A stretch of 64,000 nt of DNA from Hemibagrus wyckioides (taxonomy: Eukaryota; Chordata; Actinopteri; Siluriformes; Bagridae). The stretch is from assembly GCF_019097595.1 (NCBI RefSeq), contig NC_080711.1:19489928-19553927 (forward strand), read 5' to 3'. The notes beneath the pieces were generated by a model that was given only the letters and a program-made list of their open reading frames with translations, was not told the origin of the DNA and searched no databases. Below, in pieces: positions 14,501-28,952 of the stretch. Within the stretch, counting starts at the first letter, position 1, and the number at the start of each line of letters is the position of its first letter. Both the position numbers and the translations under genes were made by a program.

Positions 14501-17500
14501 TAGAGTGTGTGTAAGCGTGTGTTTGTGAGCTCTCTTTTCTAAAATGAATCCAGCTGGGGCACATACAACTTTCACTTCTTCCAAACATGTTTGTTGCCCA
14601 ACTTACTGGTCTACATATAAAAGGAAACTTGCCATCAACAATCTTCACTTAAAAGTTATGTCTTTCACATCTTGGCAGCTTGGCAGTGCTGGAGCTTAAG
14701 TAAGTCTTAACCACTGAACTACAAATGCCCAAGAAAGTTGAGGCCCTGTCATTAGTTGCCCTGGGGCAAAATTCAGAAAGCAAAGGTACTGCTAAGATTC
14801 AACCCCGGGATCTCCTTTTAAATAGGTTAACTGGTCAACCAACTCTGCCACAGTGGCATTTCTCTGGTTTATATTTTGCTTGTTCTGTAGCCCTGATTGT
14901 ATCTTCTCTACCTGGTAGAAATAAGGGAACATTAAGTCATAACAGGGCAATAAAAAAGTCAGCAGCTGCCTCCGGGCAGAAACTGGAACGTCTTAACTAA
15001 ACAAAAGTAGCCTTGACTAGCATACTTCGACCTTAAGCACAGAGGGACAACCAAGGGTTGCCTATGACTTTAACATCTGCTCAAAATCTATGTCCAAAAA
15101 CACACACACAGGCCCATTTAAATGACCCACAACACCTTTTCCAAACATACAGATTGGGTGTTCTTTACACCTCCATAGGGACATGCTGAAAGCTTGGATT
15201 TTAATCTTTTTCTCCACAATAATTTTCAGACCAGATTTAGAACTGCAGCATATACAAATTGCAACTGTTTTTTATCACAGTTCTAGAAATGATTTCCAAC
15301 ATCTTGAAATAGCTGTCAAGAACTTTCTCCTGTAATCTTGAAGATGTGTTTCCGCTCATCTACAGAGTTTCAGTACTTAACCAATGGCCTACAGAGTGCT
15401 AGTTTAGATTTTTGACTAGACATTTTAAAATACTGTAACTTGGATGATTGTGACCATGGTTGGTTTTACAAATCAACACATGCCTTACCATTCCAGCTCT
15501 CCTGGCTATGACCGTGTGGAACTGACCATCTGAAACTCGAACCATAGTCATGAGCTTGTAGGTGCCACTGCCCAGGTTAAAGGAAAACCTCATCCGACCT
15601 TCACAGATCTCCAGGGCCAGAAACTCAGCTTTGTCACCAGTTTGGTTGTCATGATTGTACATAATCAGGGCATTTTCCTTCAGTGTGGCAAACTTAATGT
15701 AAATATAATTATTGTTGGGATCCAGACTTGGGAACTCCATGTAAGACAGCTCTTCAAATCCATAGCTGTTAAGCTCGCAGTGTTTTCCAAAAACGCCTGT
15801 GAAACAGGGAAAGATATATTATTATTTTTTCAACTGATATGATAACTTTGCATCCCTTTTCCTACATGATTTCAAGCTAAGTACTGTTATGTATACAGAA
15901 TGAGAAACAAACGTTCCCCAAGATTAGACAATTTGGGGAATTAAAAAATGACATGGCACATTAATTCCGGATATTTCACTCCTAGTGGATCTTGATATTT
16001 TCCAGTATTGCTTGAATCATGGCCAAGTCTGATAAACACTGCTTGCGAACAAGACTGGAACACCTGGCTTTTGCAGCTGGAGTGATGACTTACCAAACGG
16101 ACAGTGACAGTAATAGCCTTCCACACGGCTCTGGCAGGAGCCTCCATTGAAACAGGGGTTACACTCACAGTAATTGATGATGGAGTCACAGGTTTTCCCT
16201 GAGTTCATGAAACAACACAAATGAAAATGAATGAGGTGAGGATGACATAGGCATATGGTGAAGGGCTGTTCATGTATGGGGCTCCCAGAAACCAACAGGG
16301 GATTTTGTGCATTTGCACTCTCTCTAGTTCTGGTCTATTTCAACCTCCTCAGCCAAAACAATTCTGAAAGGCTCTCACCTTGTAAATGCACCCAAGTGTC
16401 TAAAAAAATAGGGGATGAAAGCATATACCTGTCATGACAGCGTTAACTCAACATATATACCCTATCTTCACTAGAACTGGGAGGCCTATAAAATGAACAT
16501 TACACAATGGGAGTAACAAAATAAACAGATGGCGATCAATACAAGATGGTAGGGAACATGAATGTGCAGAACTAAGGTTTGCTTTTTCTCATTTGCTCTC
16601 CGTAGTTGCAGAAATGTTAGACAAAAAGCTTAAGGGATATAAATTCCTTCCCTGCAATTGGGTCTACAAAACAGGAAGTTGGGGGTTCAGCAGGAGGGCA
16701 GGCAAACTACTGTAAGTCAATAGGTGTAATACTTATACAGCCCCCATTTATCTGGGGCCTCAGACTTGAATGCTCACGATCATTTATTATGGTCATAATA
16801 AAATAGGACAATAATGACTCAAAGCTTGAGCATGCCAGAGACAAACCGTCTGCTGTAGCCCCATATGAAGAGGCCCTTCCAAAAGCTACATGCAGCAGCT
16901 GCCCAAACAGAGCTGATTCAATATAATGTTATCGTAAACAGTTAAGTGCATTCACTTCCTTTACACACTAGCTTAGTTACATTTATTAAGTCTTCAACTG
17001 GCGATTACATTTGGTAGGGGCTAATATATACCACTGTGTGTTGACACTACAGGAACCATTCTAATTAGATCACTTTCAGATTCTTGCTACAATGAACAGT
17101 TAACAGAAGAGCATCATCAAAGTGTTTTCCCTTTCAAGACTCCATTAAGCAGTTTGCCAAATGAACTCTTAACTTTCAGAGCTCTTCAAAGCATAAACAT
17201 GGAAAGACTTTATTCCACAGAAAGCAGGTAGTGAAACTTGACTAAAGTGCACTTATGGTCAGCCTGTAGTTGTGTCCTTATTAGGGTCAAACTGTTTCAT
17301 CCTATTTACTTTAACATAAACATGACAAGTTGATATTTATCATAGCTGATACCCCCCGCCCCAACCCATAACCCTAACAGCAACTGTTTTTTTGCCAGTC
17401 ATCACTGAATCCTAGAGTTACAACACCTCTCCAATTTCTCAGAAGCAAATATTTTTCTTGGATCAATCACACTTATTGCTATATTTGTGTGCAAAAAGAA

Positions 17501-20500
17501 TACGCAATGGCTTGACCAATAGCTGCTCATAAGATCTAGATGACATGTTGTACTATACCTGCAAATCCTGATTTGCACAGGCAGTTGAAGCCACCGGGGA
17601 AGTTTTGGCACAGTGCCCCATTCTTGCATGGATTAGACAGGCACTCATTGACATCCCTTTCACATGCCATCCCAGTGAAACCTTCTGGACAGGAACATGA
17701 AAAGCCACCTACAAGGTTATGGCAGGTTCCTCCATTGTGGCAAGGTGATGGAAGACATTCATTGATGTCAGTTTCACACAGACTACCAGCGTATCCTGGC
17801 CTGCAGTTACAGACATAGGGCTGTAAGGGGCGATTTGAGACAAGAATGACTGGGACACTCTCTACAGTCATCATGTCTGGTGCGACACCAAGGCGCCTCT
17901 TGCAGCTGCCACCATTCTGGCAGGGGTTGTTAGTACAGGGGTCGTGGTCCACAGAATCTATTTTAACCCCACTTTGCCTGTGCAGCGCTTCTTTTATACT
18001 CTGGAAAAAAGTAGTCACACCACTTGGGTTTACATACTGTCCATGACCACGTTTGATAGCTGCCATGAGGAAGGTCTGGTTGTTCAGCTCAAATGCCCCA
18101 TACAGCTGAACTCCAGTACCAAGTCCTGCTAGCTGTGAGTTTGCAATGCGTAAGAAACTGAGGTAGTGATTATTAAGGAAATTGCTGATACTTTGGGAAT
18201 TGAGTCGGATCAGTATGCTGTTGTCCACTGTAGCATTGCTGAACCCAATAAAGAAAACACGAACGTTGCTGTTGACAGCACCATGTACACCATCACTGCT
18301 GCGCACTGTGAGGTCAAATGTGCCATCCGTGGATCGGGAATTTGAACTGAGGTCACAGGTTCCTTTGGGAATACTAAAAAGGCTTGCAACAGGAGGGATC
18401 AAGGTGCAATGGAATGTGTCCTGTATATCTGGATCCTGAGCTTTCACAATACCTAGGGACCCTCCAGGGAACATGTTGCCAAAGTAATGAACATAGATCT
18501 CAACAGAGCGAGGCTGAGATGGGTTATCATTCTGGTCATTAACCTTTATATGGATGGTGCCTGTGGAAGACATTTGAGGTATGCCAGAATCTTTGATGAC
18601 CACAGAAAGGTAGAAATCACTGATCTGTTCTCGGTCTATCTCCCGACTGGTGCTAAGCTCCCCTGATGAGGTTAAGGTGAAATAAGATGAAGCTGATGAA
18701 GTTGTCACTAGACTGTAGGAGAAAGGGCCTTGATTTGGTGCAAGATCTGAATCAGTGGCACTGAGGGTCATCACTGCTGTTCCTGCTCTCTGGTTTTCCA
18801 TGACCTCTCCACTCATGGTCACTAATGTGGGCCCATTATCATTAATGTCCTCAAGAGTTACAATCAAACTGGCAGTACCAGTAGCTGCAGGTGAACCAGA
18901 GTCTATAGCCAGCAAGGTCAAGTTGTACACAGGTGTGGTCTCACGATCCAGCTCAGCTGCCACAGAAACCTGTCCAGTTTGTGGGTTGATTGTGAAAGCA
19001 GTTGATTCGTGGTTAGCAGCAATGGAGTAGGTGAATCTGCTCCAGCTTGGCACAGAATCGGAATCCTCAGCACTCACAAAGGTGACAAGACCTCCAGGTG
19101 AGAGTCCTTCACTCACTTGAATATCATATAACTCTTGGGTAAACACTGGAGGATCATTGGCATCAAGGATTGTGATATTCACAAACACCTCATCAATATC
19201 TGCCCCTCTAATACTCCCTGCATTTTTGGCAAGGACTTTCAAGGAGATTTTTTCTTCTTTTTCACGATCGAGAGGTCCTGTGACATAGATCTGGCCTGTG
19301 TTTTTGTTGATGCCAAAACCTTTTTTCCTGCTCCTACCAAAAATCAAGTAATAAACAACACCATCTTGTCCCAAATCCCGATCACTTGCAAATACCTCCC
19401 CAATAACAGTGCCTTTGGGTGCAGCCTCTGAAACCTCAAAGTAATATTGCTTAGATACAAAACGAGGAACATATTCATTGGCTCCTTTGAGTTGAATGTT
19501 GACATTTGCAAAGCTACAGCGTTCTTCGTCAGGAATGTTGAATGCTTTGACAGTTAGATGATATACTTGTTTGGCCTCATAGTCAAGAAAACCTTGTGTA
19601 GTTATAACACCTGTGTTGGGATCTATTATGAATAGGTCACTGTCTGAGGACTGGATGACATAAGCCAAAACAGCATTGGGGCCAGAGTCTTTATCTGTGG
19701 CATTCATTTTGACCACTGTGGTACCACTCGGCACATTTTCCTGTACAACAGGGAAGTACTCATCAGGGTCAAATACCGGTGGGTTGTCATTCACATCAGT
19801 AACAAGGATATTAACTGTAACATAGCTGGTCTTGGCTATCCACCCTCCATCTGTAGCTGAAATTCTAAGTTCATGTTTTTGTTTTTTTTCATAGTCCAGC
19901 AGTTTAGCCAAGGACAAGACCCCTGTTTTACTGTTGACTGAAAACAGGCCATCATCATTTCCTGAAGATATATCATATGAAATGAGTCCATTCATCTGTT
20001 TGTCCTTGTCTTTGTCCCTTGCAGAAAGAGTGCGGATTGCTGTGCCAACAGTAAGGCTTTCAGAGACTGTGGCAGTAACCTGGCTTTGAGAAAATTCTGG
20101 AGTATGGTGATTTTCTTCTGTAACAGCAATTTTAAGAGTAGATTTATTTGAAAGAGGTGGGGTCCCTTTATCTTTTACTGTTATTTCAAGCAGATAAACT
20201 TTATTAACATCAGAAGCAAGAGAAGAGGCAACAGTGACCCACCCAGTCTGCTTATCCAAACGGAATTTACTTGAGCTGTTGCCTCCTGATATTGCATACT
20301 CAATTTCAGAGTTGACACCATAGTCCTTCTTGTCATGTGCTGTGACTTTGATGAGTTTGGTGCCAACTTTGACACTCTTAGTGACAGGAGTGAAATAAGA
20401 GGATAACTCAAATATGGGAGGATTATCATTGCTGTCGATTACATTTACAATCACGGTGGTTTCACTCATTAGAGGTTTGACACCTCGGTCAGATGCTGTT

Positions 20501-23500
20501 ACAATGAAGCTATGTCTATTTAAGTTAGCATTACTGTGGCCAGTTGAATTTTGATATTTTAGTTGTTGCTTGATAAATATCTCCCCAGTGCTTGAATTAA
20601 TACGAAAGTATTCAGACTGAGACCTAATAAAATAGAATATTTTACCATTAAATCCCTCATCAAGGTCTGTAGCAGAGACTTGTGTGACTAGTGACCCAAT
20701 CTCAGTAAGCTCAGGGTAGTCAAGGTAGTAGGATGGCCTGCTAAATCTAGGAGCATTGTCATTTATGTCAGTCACAAATATAGTGACATCTGTGCTGACA
20801 GTCCAGCCCGAATCATGAGCAGAGACTTTGGCAATGTAATGATCAGTGTCCTCTCTGTTCAGAGGCCTGCTTATAGTTATGTCTCCAGTGCTGGGGTTGA
20901 TGCTAAAGGGAAGACTTGTATCACTAATAGTGTAGCGGCTAACAGCGTTGACACCTGCATCCTCATCAGTAGTTGTCACGCGGGTTACTGTGTACCCCAC
21001 AGGTGCATTTTCTGGTACCGTAGCACTAAAGATCTTTGAAAATCTTGGAGCATTATCATTCACATCCAGAACATTAATGATGACTTTGACTGCAGTGCTT
21101 TTTGGTGATGTACCACGGTCTGTAGCTTTTACCCTCAAGGTATATTGAGCTACCTTTTCCCTGTCCAAAGGCCGAGTGGTGCGAATTTCACCCGTGGCCC
21201 GATTGATGCTAAAGCTATTTTCCTTATTTCCATCAGTGATGGCATATTCCAACTGCCCATTAGGGCCACTGTCTTCATCAAGAGCTGATACAACAAGTAC
21301 TCTCTGAGGTGAGAGGTTCTCCAAAATCTCAGCATGAAATGGTTCTTTCTCAAAAATAGGGGTGTTATCATTAATGTCCAACACCGTGATTTCAATCTTC
21401 TCATATGCTGAGTAGGGGGGAAAGCTTTGGTCTCGTGCTTCAATCCACAGCACATACTTGTCAATGTTCTCATAATCTAGGGCCTTTTTGATGGACAATT
21501 CTCCTGAAAGCTGGTCTACATGAAACGCATTGTCCAAGTTGCCACTGGCGATGTAGTATGATAATGGTCCAGCTCTTGTAGATGATCCTGCAACTTTGGT
21601 AACGACAGTGTTGATGGCTTGGTTTTCTGGAAAAGTGAAGCTTTTGTCTTTGATATTGATGACTGGGAAGTCTCCGCCTGACACGAAACGGACAGTTACA
21701 GTTGTACTATCCATTTTGGGATTTCTTCCACCATCTTTGACACGAACCGTGAACGTGACCTCAGAAGTGGCAGTGAGTTTCTCACTGGCTGTGATGGCTC
21801 CTCGGATTGGATCAATTTTGAATTTCTCAGAGTTCCGGCCACTTAGAGAGTAGTGCAGCTGGGCATTGGATCCCGTATCTTCATCTGTTACAGTGACAGC
21901 AAACACCAATGAACCTGCATACCAAACAGAAGAGAATCAATCACATGAGATTAGAAATGTTTTCTTCATTAATTACTAGCATCCCCATACAGGATGATTT
22001 GTTATACAAAATCACAGTGTTTACAAGATAAAGATCTTCTCATGGTCTTTTTTCAATTTATTACACTTAGATTTCTTATTGTAATAATAATTCCATTTAC
22101 CAACATTCTTATATCACCTACCTGAAGCGGTTGAGGCAGGAATGTGTGTGACGTAGGGGTGGTGATGAAATCGTGGCGGATTATCATTTATGTCGCTAAT
22201 AACCACAGAAACTGTAGCTGAGCTGGAGAGGGGTATTGGATGTCCACTGTCCGATGCAACGACCAGCAGTTCATAACTGCCCTGAATTTCTCTGTCCAAA
22301 AGTGAGCTGGTTATTATTTGTCCTGTGGCAGGATTTATAGAAAACTGCCCATCTCCTCCACTCAGACTATAACTGTGGACAAAAACAGACACTGTTTACA
22401 GAAAACCTCGTAGATTTAAATTTTAATTTAATTATACATAGGTACGAACATCTATTAAGGTTTTATATTACATTCTAGAAGTTTAGTATAGCTCAACTAA
22501 ACAATTTAAATATATCAATTCATATCAAAGAGGGGTAAAAGATTTGCCCCTTTTTACTATTGTACTGTTTTTTAGCCTGAAAATGACCAACAAAAACAGC
22601 AGACATGTGTGTCATTTTTATGACAGCTGGAGACAACTGAAAAATACATATTTTCCAGGCCTTGTATGTTTTTATTTGTGTGTATTACCACAGAATTTAT
22701 GATGTAGTCCAAATGTTTGAGTGTTTCAGTCCATAACAGCACAACTGGGATATGCATGGCAACAAAATCCGACTTTTTTCACGTAGTGTGACTGCCATAA
22801 ATCACTCAGTGATACCTGGAAATTTCGTCCAGCTGTAGGAATTTCATTATACAAAAGTTTGGGTGCTTTCAGTTTATTTAAAAAAAATCTTTTACATAAA
22901 TCATAGGGTCTGATGCAATGATGCTTCTAACATTAACTTTCAATTTACTATTCAATTAACTTTTCAATTAAAATGATTTACTTTCAATTAACTGTCTTTA
23001 GGGTTTTAAAACGACCTCATATTATTTTATCATAAATATAATTATGTGAGTTAACTGAATAATGAAATAACTGAAATTTCCAAAACTATATTCTCTTATA
23101 CTCATCACTGTAAAGATTTGTTATTGAAACAGCCCTAAAGTCTCTTTTCTTGCTCTGGGAACATCCTCATTTTAGATATATGTGTGAGGTTAGTGGAGCC
23201 TAATAACATCACTTTTCCAATTCATATTTACAAAAAAAGAGCCATTTTTCTAAAAATAAATACTAAATTTCATTCATGTTTCTATAAAATATATATTTTC
23301 AGTGGTGTCCCACTTTTAGTGACAATTTAAAATGGGTCATTTTAATGTGAACAGGACAGAATCGGTCTGAAACCCCCTGTTGCGTGCTGGTCTGTCTGTC
23401 ACTGTCCATCTTCATCCTCATTAGCATGTTTTTTTTTGCAAAACTGGAGCACACTACTCACCCCCAGCAGGGAGTGGGACGGTTTAGAGTGATTTGGGTT

Positions 23501-26207
23501 CATGTATGAGAGTGTGTGAACATGAATAATTTTCTATGTGTGCTACAAGGGGGAAATTAAAGTAGGACTATGAGCTACATAATGGATGTAATTATGGTAC
23601 AACAATGATACACAAAAAGTGCAACAATGTCCATGTTCTTTGTTCTTTGGGATACCTACACAAGTGTTTAGACAAGTTTGTATATCTTGTATGGGGTCAA
23701 AATCACATTTAAAATAAATTGTAACGTGAATTTGTATGTGCTTGGAACTCTCAAGCTGAAAGGGCTGTGCTTCAAATGGCTGCCTATTTCACAGAGATAC
23801 AGTACGTGCACTACTAAAGCATTCAAATGAAACACAGGAAAATCCCATTTGCTTTTAAATATATACAAGGATAAGTGCACAGTACCTAATGACTCCATTT
23901 TGACCCACGTCTCCGTCTGAAGCATTGACCAGAATTACATCACTTCCTGTGGGAGCGTTCTCCGATATGGAGGTGTGGTAGGAGGAGGAGGAGAAAAGTG
24001 GCACCATGTCATTTACATCATCAACCAGAACCGTTACTGTAGCAGATCCGCTCAGAGAGGGAGAGCCTGAAAAAAAAGAGAGGTTTGTATTTAAGACGTT
24101 TGGTGTGAGGTGACATAGCGTGTGTGTATTCTTCCCTTTCTTCTGAGCTCTGTCCCAAACCACATACTACCATACATGGCACCTGTGGTAGCAGTGGTAA
24201 ATTTTAGGGTCGTAGTATTTTGACATATTACTTATTTTGGTAGTGTGGCATCTGGGACTGAGCTACAGGTGGGCAAGAGAATTTATTAAATGGCATTTAA
24301 ACACTCGGCTAGCTGACTTAAAGCACTTAGCATAAATAGCATGTACATATAGCAGTGTATTATTTTGACATGTTGTTTAGTTTGCCGGTGGGCAATATTA
24401 CAAAGATCTGTTTCATATACTAAGCAAATCATTTCATACATTTCTCATGAATCGAAAAAAAGCCACAGCAAATATGAAGTTTAGTACATTTTTCCAGTCT
24501 ATTAGGCCGTCTTTATTTTCGCCACAAACACCCGCCAAACGTGATCGTCATGGTGGAAATTCAGGACAGGACAAGTTCAGTGGCGTTATAGTGTTTTAAT
24601 GAATCATGACCTCTCAGTTTTGGCAGTGGGATCTCCTGCTGGTTTCTTCTTTAGATGACACGGTCAGAACGCCTCGGGGGAAAAAAAGTCAAATAACCTG
24701 AAACATCTTTCTTATACGTGGCTTTTTAGTCAGAGGAGTAGCCGTAGTTCAGATTCAGAAAGAAGAATACGCTTAGTTGCCATTTTATTAGACATACCTA
24801 CTAGGGATATAACAGAATATGAAGAGATTATTTTGAATGAAAATATAAAATGTTCTTATCTGATGCAAACACATTTCTTTTTTCTAAAGGGCATCTGGTT
24901 GAGACTAGAATTGTGCATCAGAACTCGGGTGTGGCGGGGCAGGGTTATACCATCATGTAGGTACGATATAAAAGCTTTTGAGACAAAGAAAGCCCAGCAT
25001 GATGTATGTACACTGGTCATTCATTCATCCTTAGTAACTGTCTGTTCAGGGTCATGGTGGTTTAAATAAGGCTAACAGTTTATTTAGATTTTGAGAAATA
25101 GATTTTGTTAAAAATATATCATTTAGCAGAACAATTCTAAACTCCAAGGTTGTGGAACGGTCAAGCAAAAAAACACACCATGCTGACAGCGCTGGTATTT
25201 CTACCTCCCCAGTATTTAAAAATCTTTAATCTGGTTTAGGCCACACCCACTCTAGATTTACATCCAAACACATATACACATATACATATGTTTAGTCATT
25301 GCGTTACACACCTAACACCTCAAATAGGTCACTTCATAGATGGACACTTGTCTACAGACAATGTATCAGCCCTTTGGAAAAGCGAGCACCATAAATCCTG
25401 CACTGACCAGATATTACTGGAATGATGGACTACTTTCAGCACAGCAGGAAGAATGACCTGTTATGTGTGTGTGAGATACTGGTGTGACCGAATCAGACAT
25501 CAGGTCGTCAGTGTCAGTTTCCGATCACAGCACTGCTGTTGATTAGATATTTCCAGCCTGACAGACTCACAGAGGTGGTTACAAATCTGCTGCGTTGTTG
25601 TTGTTGTTGTTGTGTGTGTGTGTTTGTGAGTGGCAAAAGCAATATCAATTTTTTTGCTGTCAGAGCATCATCCTACACAACATAATCTCCATAATAAGAG
25701 GATTCTGAAGAGAAAGGCGCTGCTTGGTCGCTCAGCTGAATGTAAATGTGACGAACGCAACAGGAGGCTGCAGAAAAGCGCCACACTAATCACACAGCAT
25801 CTGCAGCTGTTTAACACAGTAAACTTCTCCACAGACTCAGAAGCAGACTCAGACGACGAACAAAGCACCCCCCCCCTCTTTCCAAACCACACCCCCTACC
25901 CTCCAGCATCACCGCACGGTAGGTCTGTAGGGGTAATACTAAATCGGTAACAGATGAAGAGAAAGAAATAAAGGAGAAGGAAAAGGAAAGCATAAAAACT
26001 ATCAACAGTTTGAAGCAGTTGTTACTTCACCAGCCTCTCTTTTTTTCTTAATTTACAAGACGTGTTATTGAGAAATATAAATAAAAAACAATAAATAAAT
26101 AAAATAAAATAAAAAAAACCTCTGTCTAGGATGTTACCAGACAATGAATACTCTGCATAAATGTTACAGAAATGTTACGAGCAACAATTATAGATTTTTT
26201 TCTCTTG

Positions 26208-26262
<55 letters not shown>

Positions 26263-28670
26263 TCTATCAATACTGCAATAAATAAATAAATAAATAAACC
26301 CTGCAAGCTGCATCCTAAATAATAATAATAAAAAAAAAAACAGCAAAATCAGGCACTCTCTGGTCACAACAGTCATAAAAAACCATAAATCCTGGAAGAA
26401 CTGAATAAAATCATTTTAATAATTTTTTAAGTTTTAAATTTAAATTATAATTTTTCCATTCTTTAAATTTTTTTAATTTTGTACATTTTTAAGTCAAAAA
26501 TCGTTTAATAATACATTTTTCAATGAACATAGATTTGATTAGATTTTCAAATTGTATTTTAAATATGAATATTGAAAACAATACTAAAATTCATGTCCAA
26601 AACAATGATAAGCAGGATAGATTGTAAACAAACAGATTTGGTTATTAGTATGACTAAAGAAAGCTGTTAGCTATGAATAGGTGGAAAACAAAAACAAAAG
26701 GCAAAAAAAAGTGATAGAAATCAAGACAGACTCAAAGAAAAGGAACGAGTGAGAGTGTAGAGATTTGAGACGAAGCCGAGGCCCCGGGTCGGAGAAGGAT
26801 TACTGAGGATTAGTGTAATTAATAATGAGTTCATAAACCTAAAGCGTGAAGCTAAATCAGCTCTGCTCCTCATTTGGATGACAAAGGGATTCACACATTG
26901 CCAGATTAGCATGAGCGTGTTGGGAAACGTGGGTCTACATCCAGGAAACGTGATTACACACGCAGAGGGAACGTCTCAGATCTCACTGAGTGTGTGCATG
27001 AATTAAACAATGAACACACACACACACACAATATAAACAAAAGTAAACACTTCAAATTCGAACACAATTAGCACTAACTGTAAAGCTAACCAAGAGAGTG
27101 AGTCACCACTTTTTTCATTTTCATGTTTATTTTTCTTAGTTTTCTTGAAACTGGACACAGACCTACTTAAGCATGAAGGTGATGAAATGGTAGAAAAAGT
27201 TAAATAGTCAAATATGGATGTGCTGACTTTTACTTAAACACACACACACACCGTGATTCATGGTTTCAGGTAGATTAGATGGTCATGTGACTGATTCTGA
27301 TTCAGTTTTGCTTACGTGTGTGTATTAAAGCTCTCTGTCAGGTTCTGACACGTGACACACACAGTGATGATGATTCCCTTCTCTTTGAACTTTTTCTTCT
27401 TGTCTATCTATCTGTCTATCTACACTATATTGCCAAAAGTATTCGCTCACCTGCCTTGACTCGCATATGAACTTAAGTGACATCCCATTCCTAATCCATA
27501 GGGTTAAATATGACGTCGGTCCACCCTTTGCAGCTATAACAGCTTCAACTCTTCTGGGAAGGCTGTCCACAAGGTTTAGGAGTGTGTTTATGGGAATTTT
27601 TGACCATTCTTCCAGAAGCGCATTTGTGAGGTCACACACTGATGTTGGACGAGAAGGCCTGGCTCTCAGTCTCCGCTCTAATTCATCCCAAAGGTGTTCT
27701 ATCGGGTTGAGGTCAGGACTCTGTGCAGGCCAGTCAAGTTCATCCACACCAGACTCTGTCATCCATGTCTTTATGGACCTTGCTTTGGTCACTGGTGCAC
27801 AGTCATGTTGGAAGAGGAAGGGGCCAGCTCCAAACTGTTCCCACAAAGTTGGGAGCATGGAATTGTCCAAAATGTCTCGGTATGCTGAAGCATTCAGAGT
27901 TCCTTTCACTGGAACTAAGGGGCCAAGCCCAGCTCCTGAAAAACAACCCCACACCATAATCCCCCCTCCACCAAACTTTACACTTGGCACAATGCAGTCA
28001 GACAAGTACCGTTCTCCTGGCAACCGCCAAACCCAGACTCGTCCATCAGATTGCCAGATGGAGAAGCGCGATTCGTCACTCCAGAGAACGTGTCTCCACT
28101 GCTCTAGAGTCCAGTGGCGGCGTGCTTTACACCACTGCATCCGAAGCTTTGCATTGCACTTGGTGATGTATGGCTTGGATGCAGCTGCTCGGCCATGGAA
28201 ACCCATTCCATGAAGCTCTCTGCGCACTGTTCTTGAGCTAATCTGAAGGCCACATGAAGTTTGGAGGTCTGTAGCGATTGACTCTGCAGAAAGTTGGCGA
28301 CCTCTTCGCACTATGCGCCTCAGCATCCGCTGACCCCGCTCCGTCAGTTTACGTGGCCTACCACTTCGTGGCTGAGTTGCTGTCATTCCCAAACACTTCC
28401 ACGTTCTTATAATACAGCTGACAGTTGACTGTGGAATATTTAGGAGCGAGGAAATTTCACGACTGGATTTGTTGCACAGGTGGCATCCTATCACAGTTCC
28501 ACGCTGGAATTCACTGAGCTCCTGAGAGCGACCCATTCTTTCACAAATGTTTGTAAAAACAGTCTGCATGCCTAGGTGCTTGATTTTATACACCTGTGGC
28601 CATGGAAGTGATTGGAACACCTGATTCTGATTATTTGGATGGGTGAGCGAATACTTTTGGCAATATAGTG

Positions 28671-28763
<93 letters not shown>

Positions 28764-28913
28764 GCTGCACTCTCAATTTTCTGTTTTCTTTCTCGTTCGT
28801 TGTTCCACATTAAGTTCAAAAAGATGTTTTTCAGCTCCATCTCTCTCACCATATGTGCCCATTTGATTCTCTTTGTTCCCTCTTGCTGTACTCATTGTTT
28901 TGTTGTTTTTTTT

Positions 28914-28952
<39 letters not shown>

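Noticed and set aside
27467..28213. 248-codon plus-strand ORF
   Set aside because: It is the antisense shadow of the Tc1 transposase and resembles no protein.
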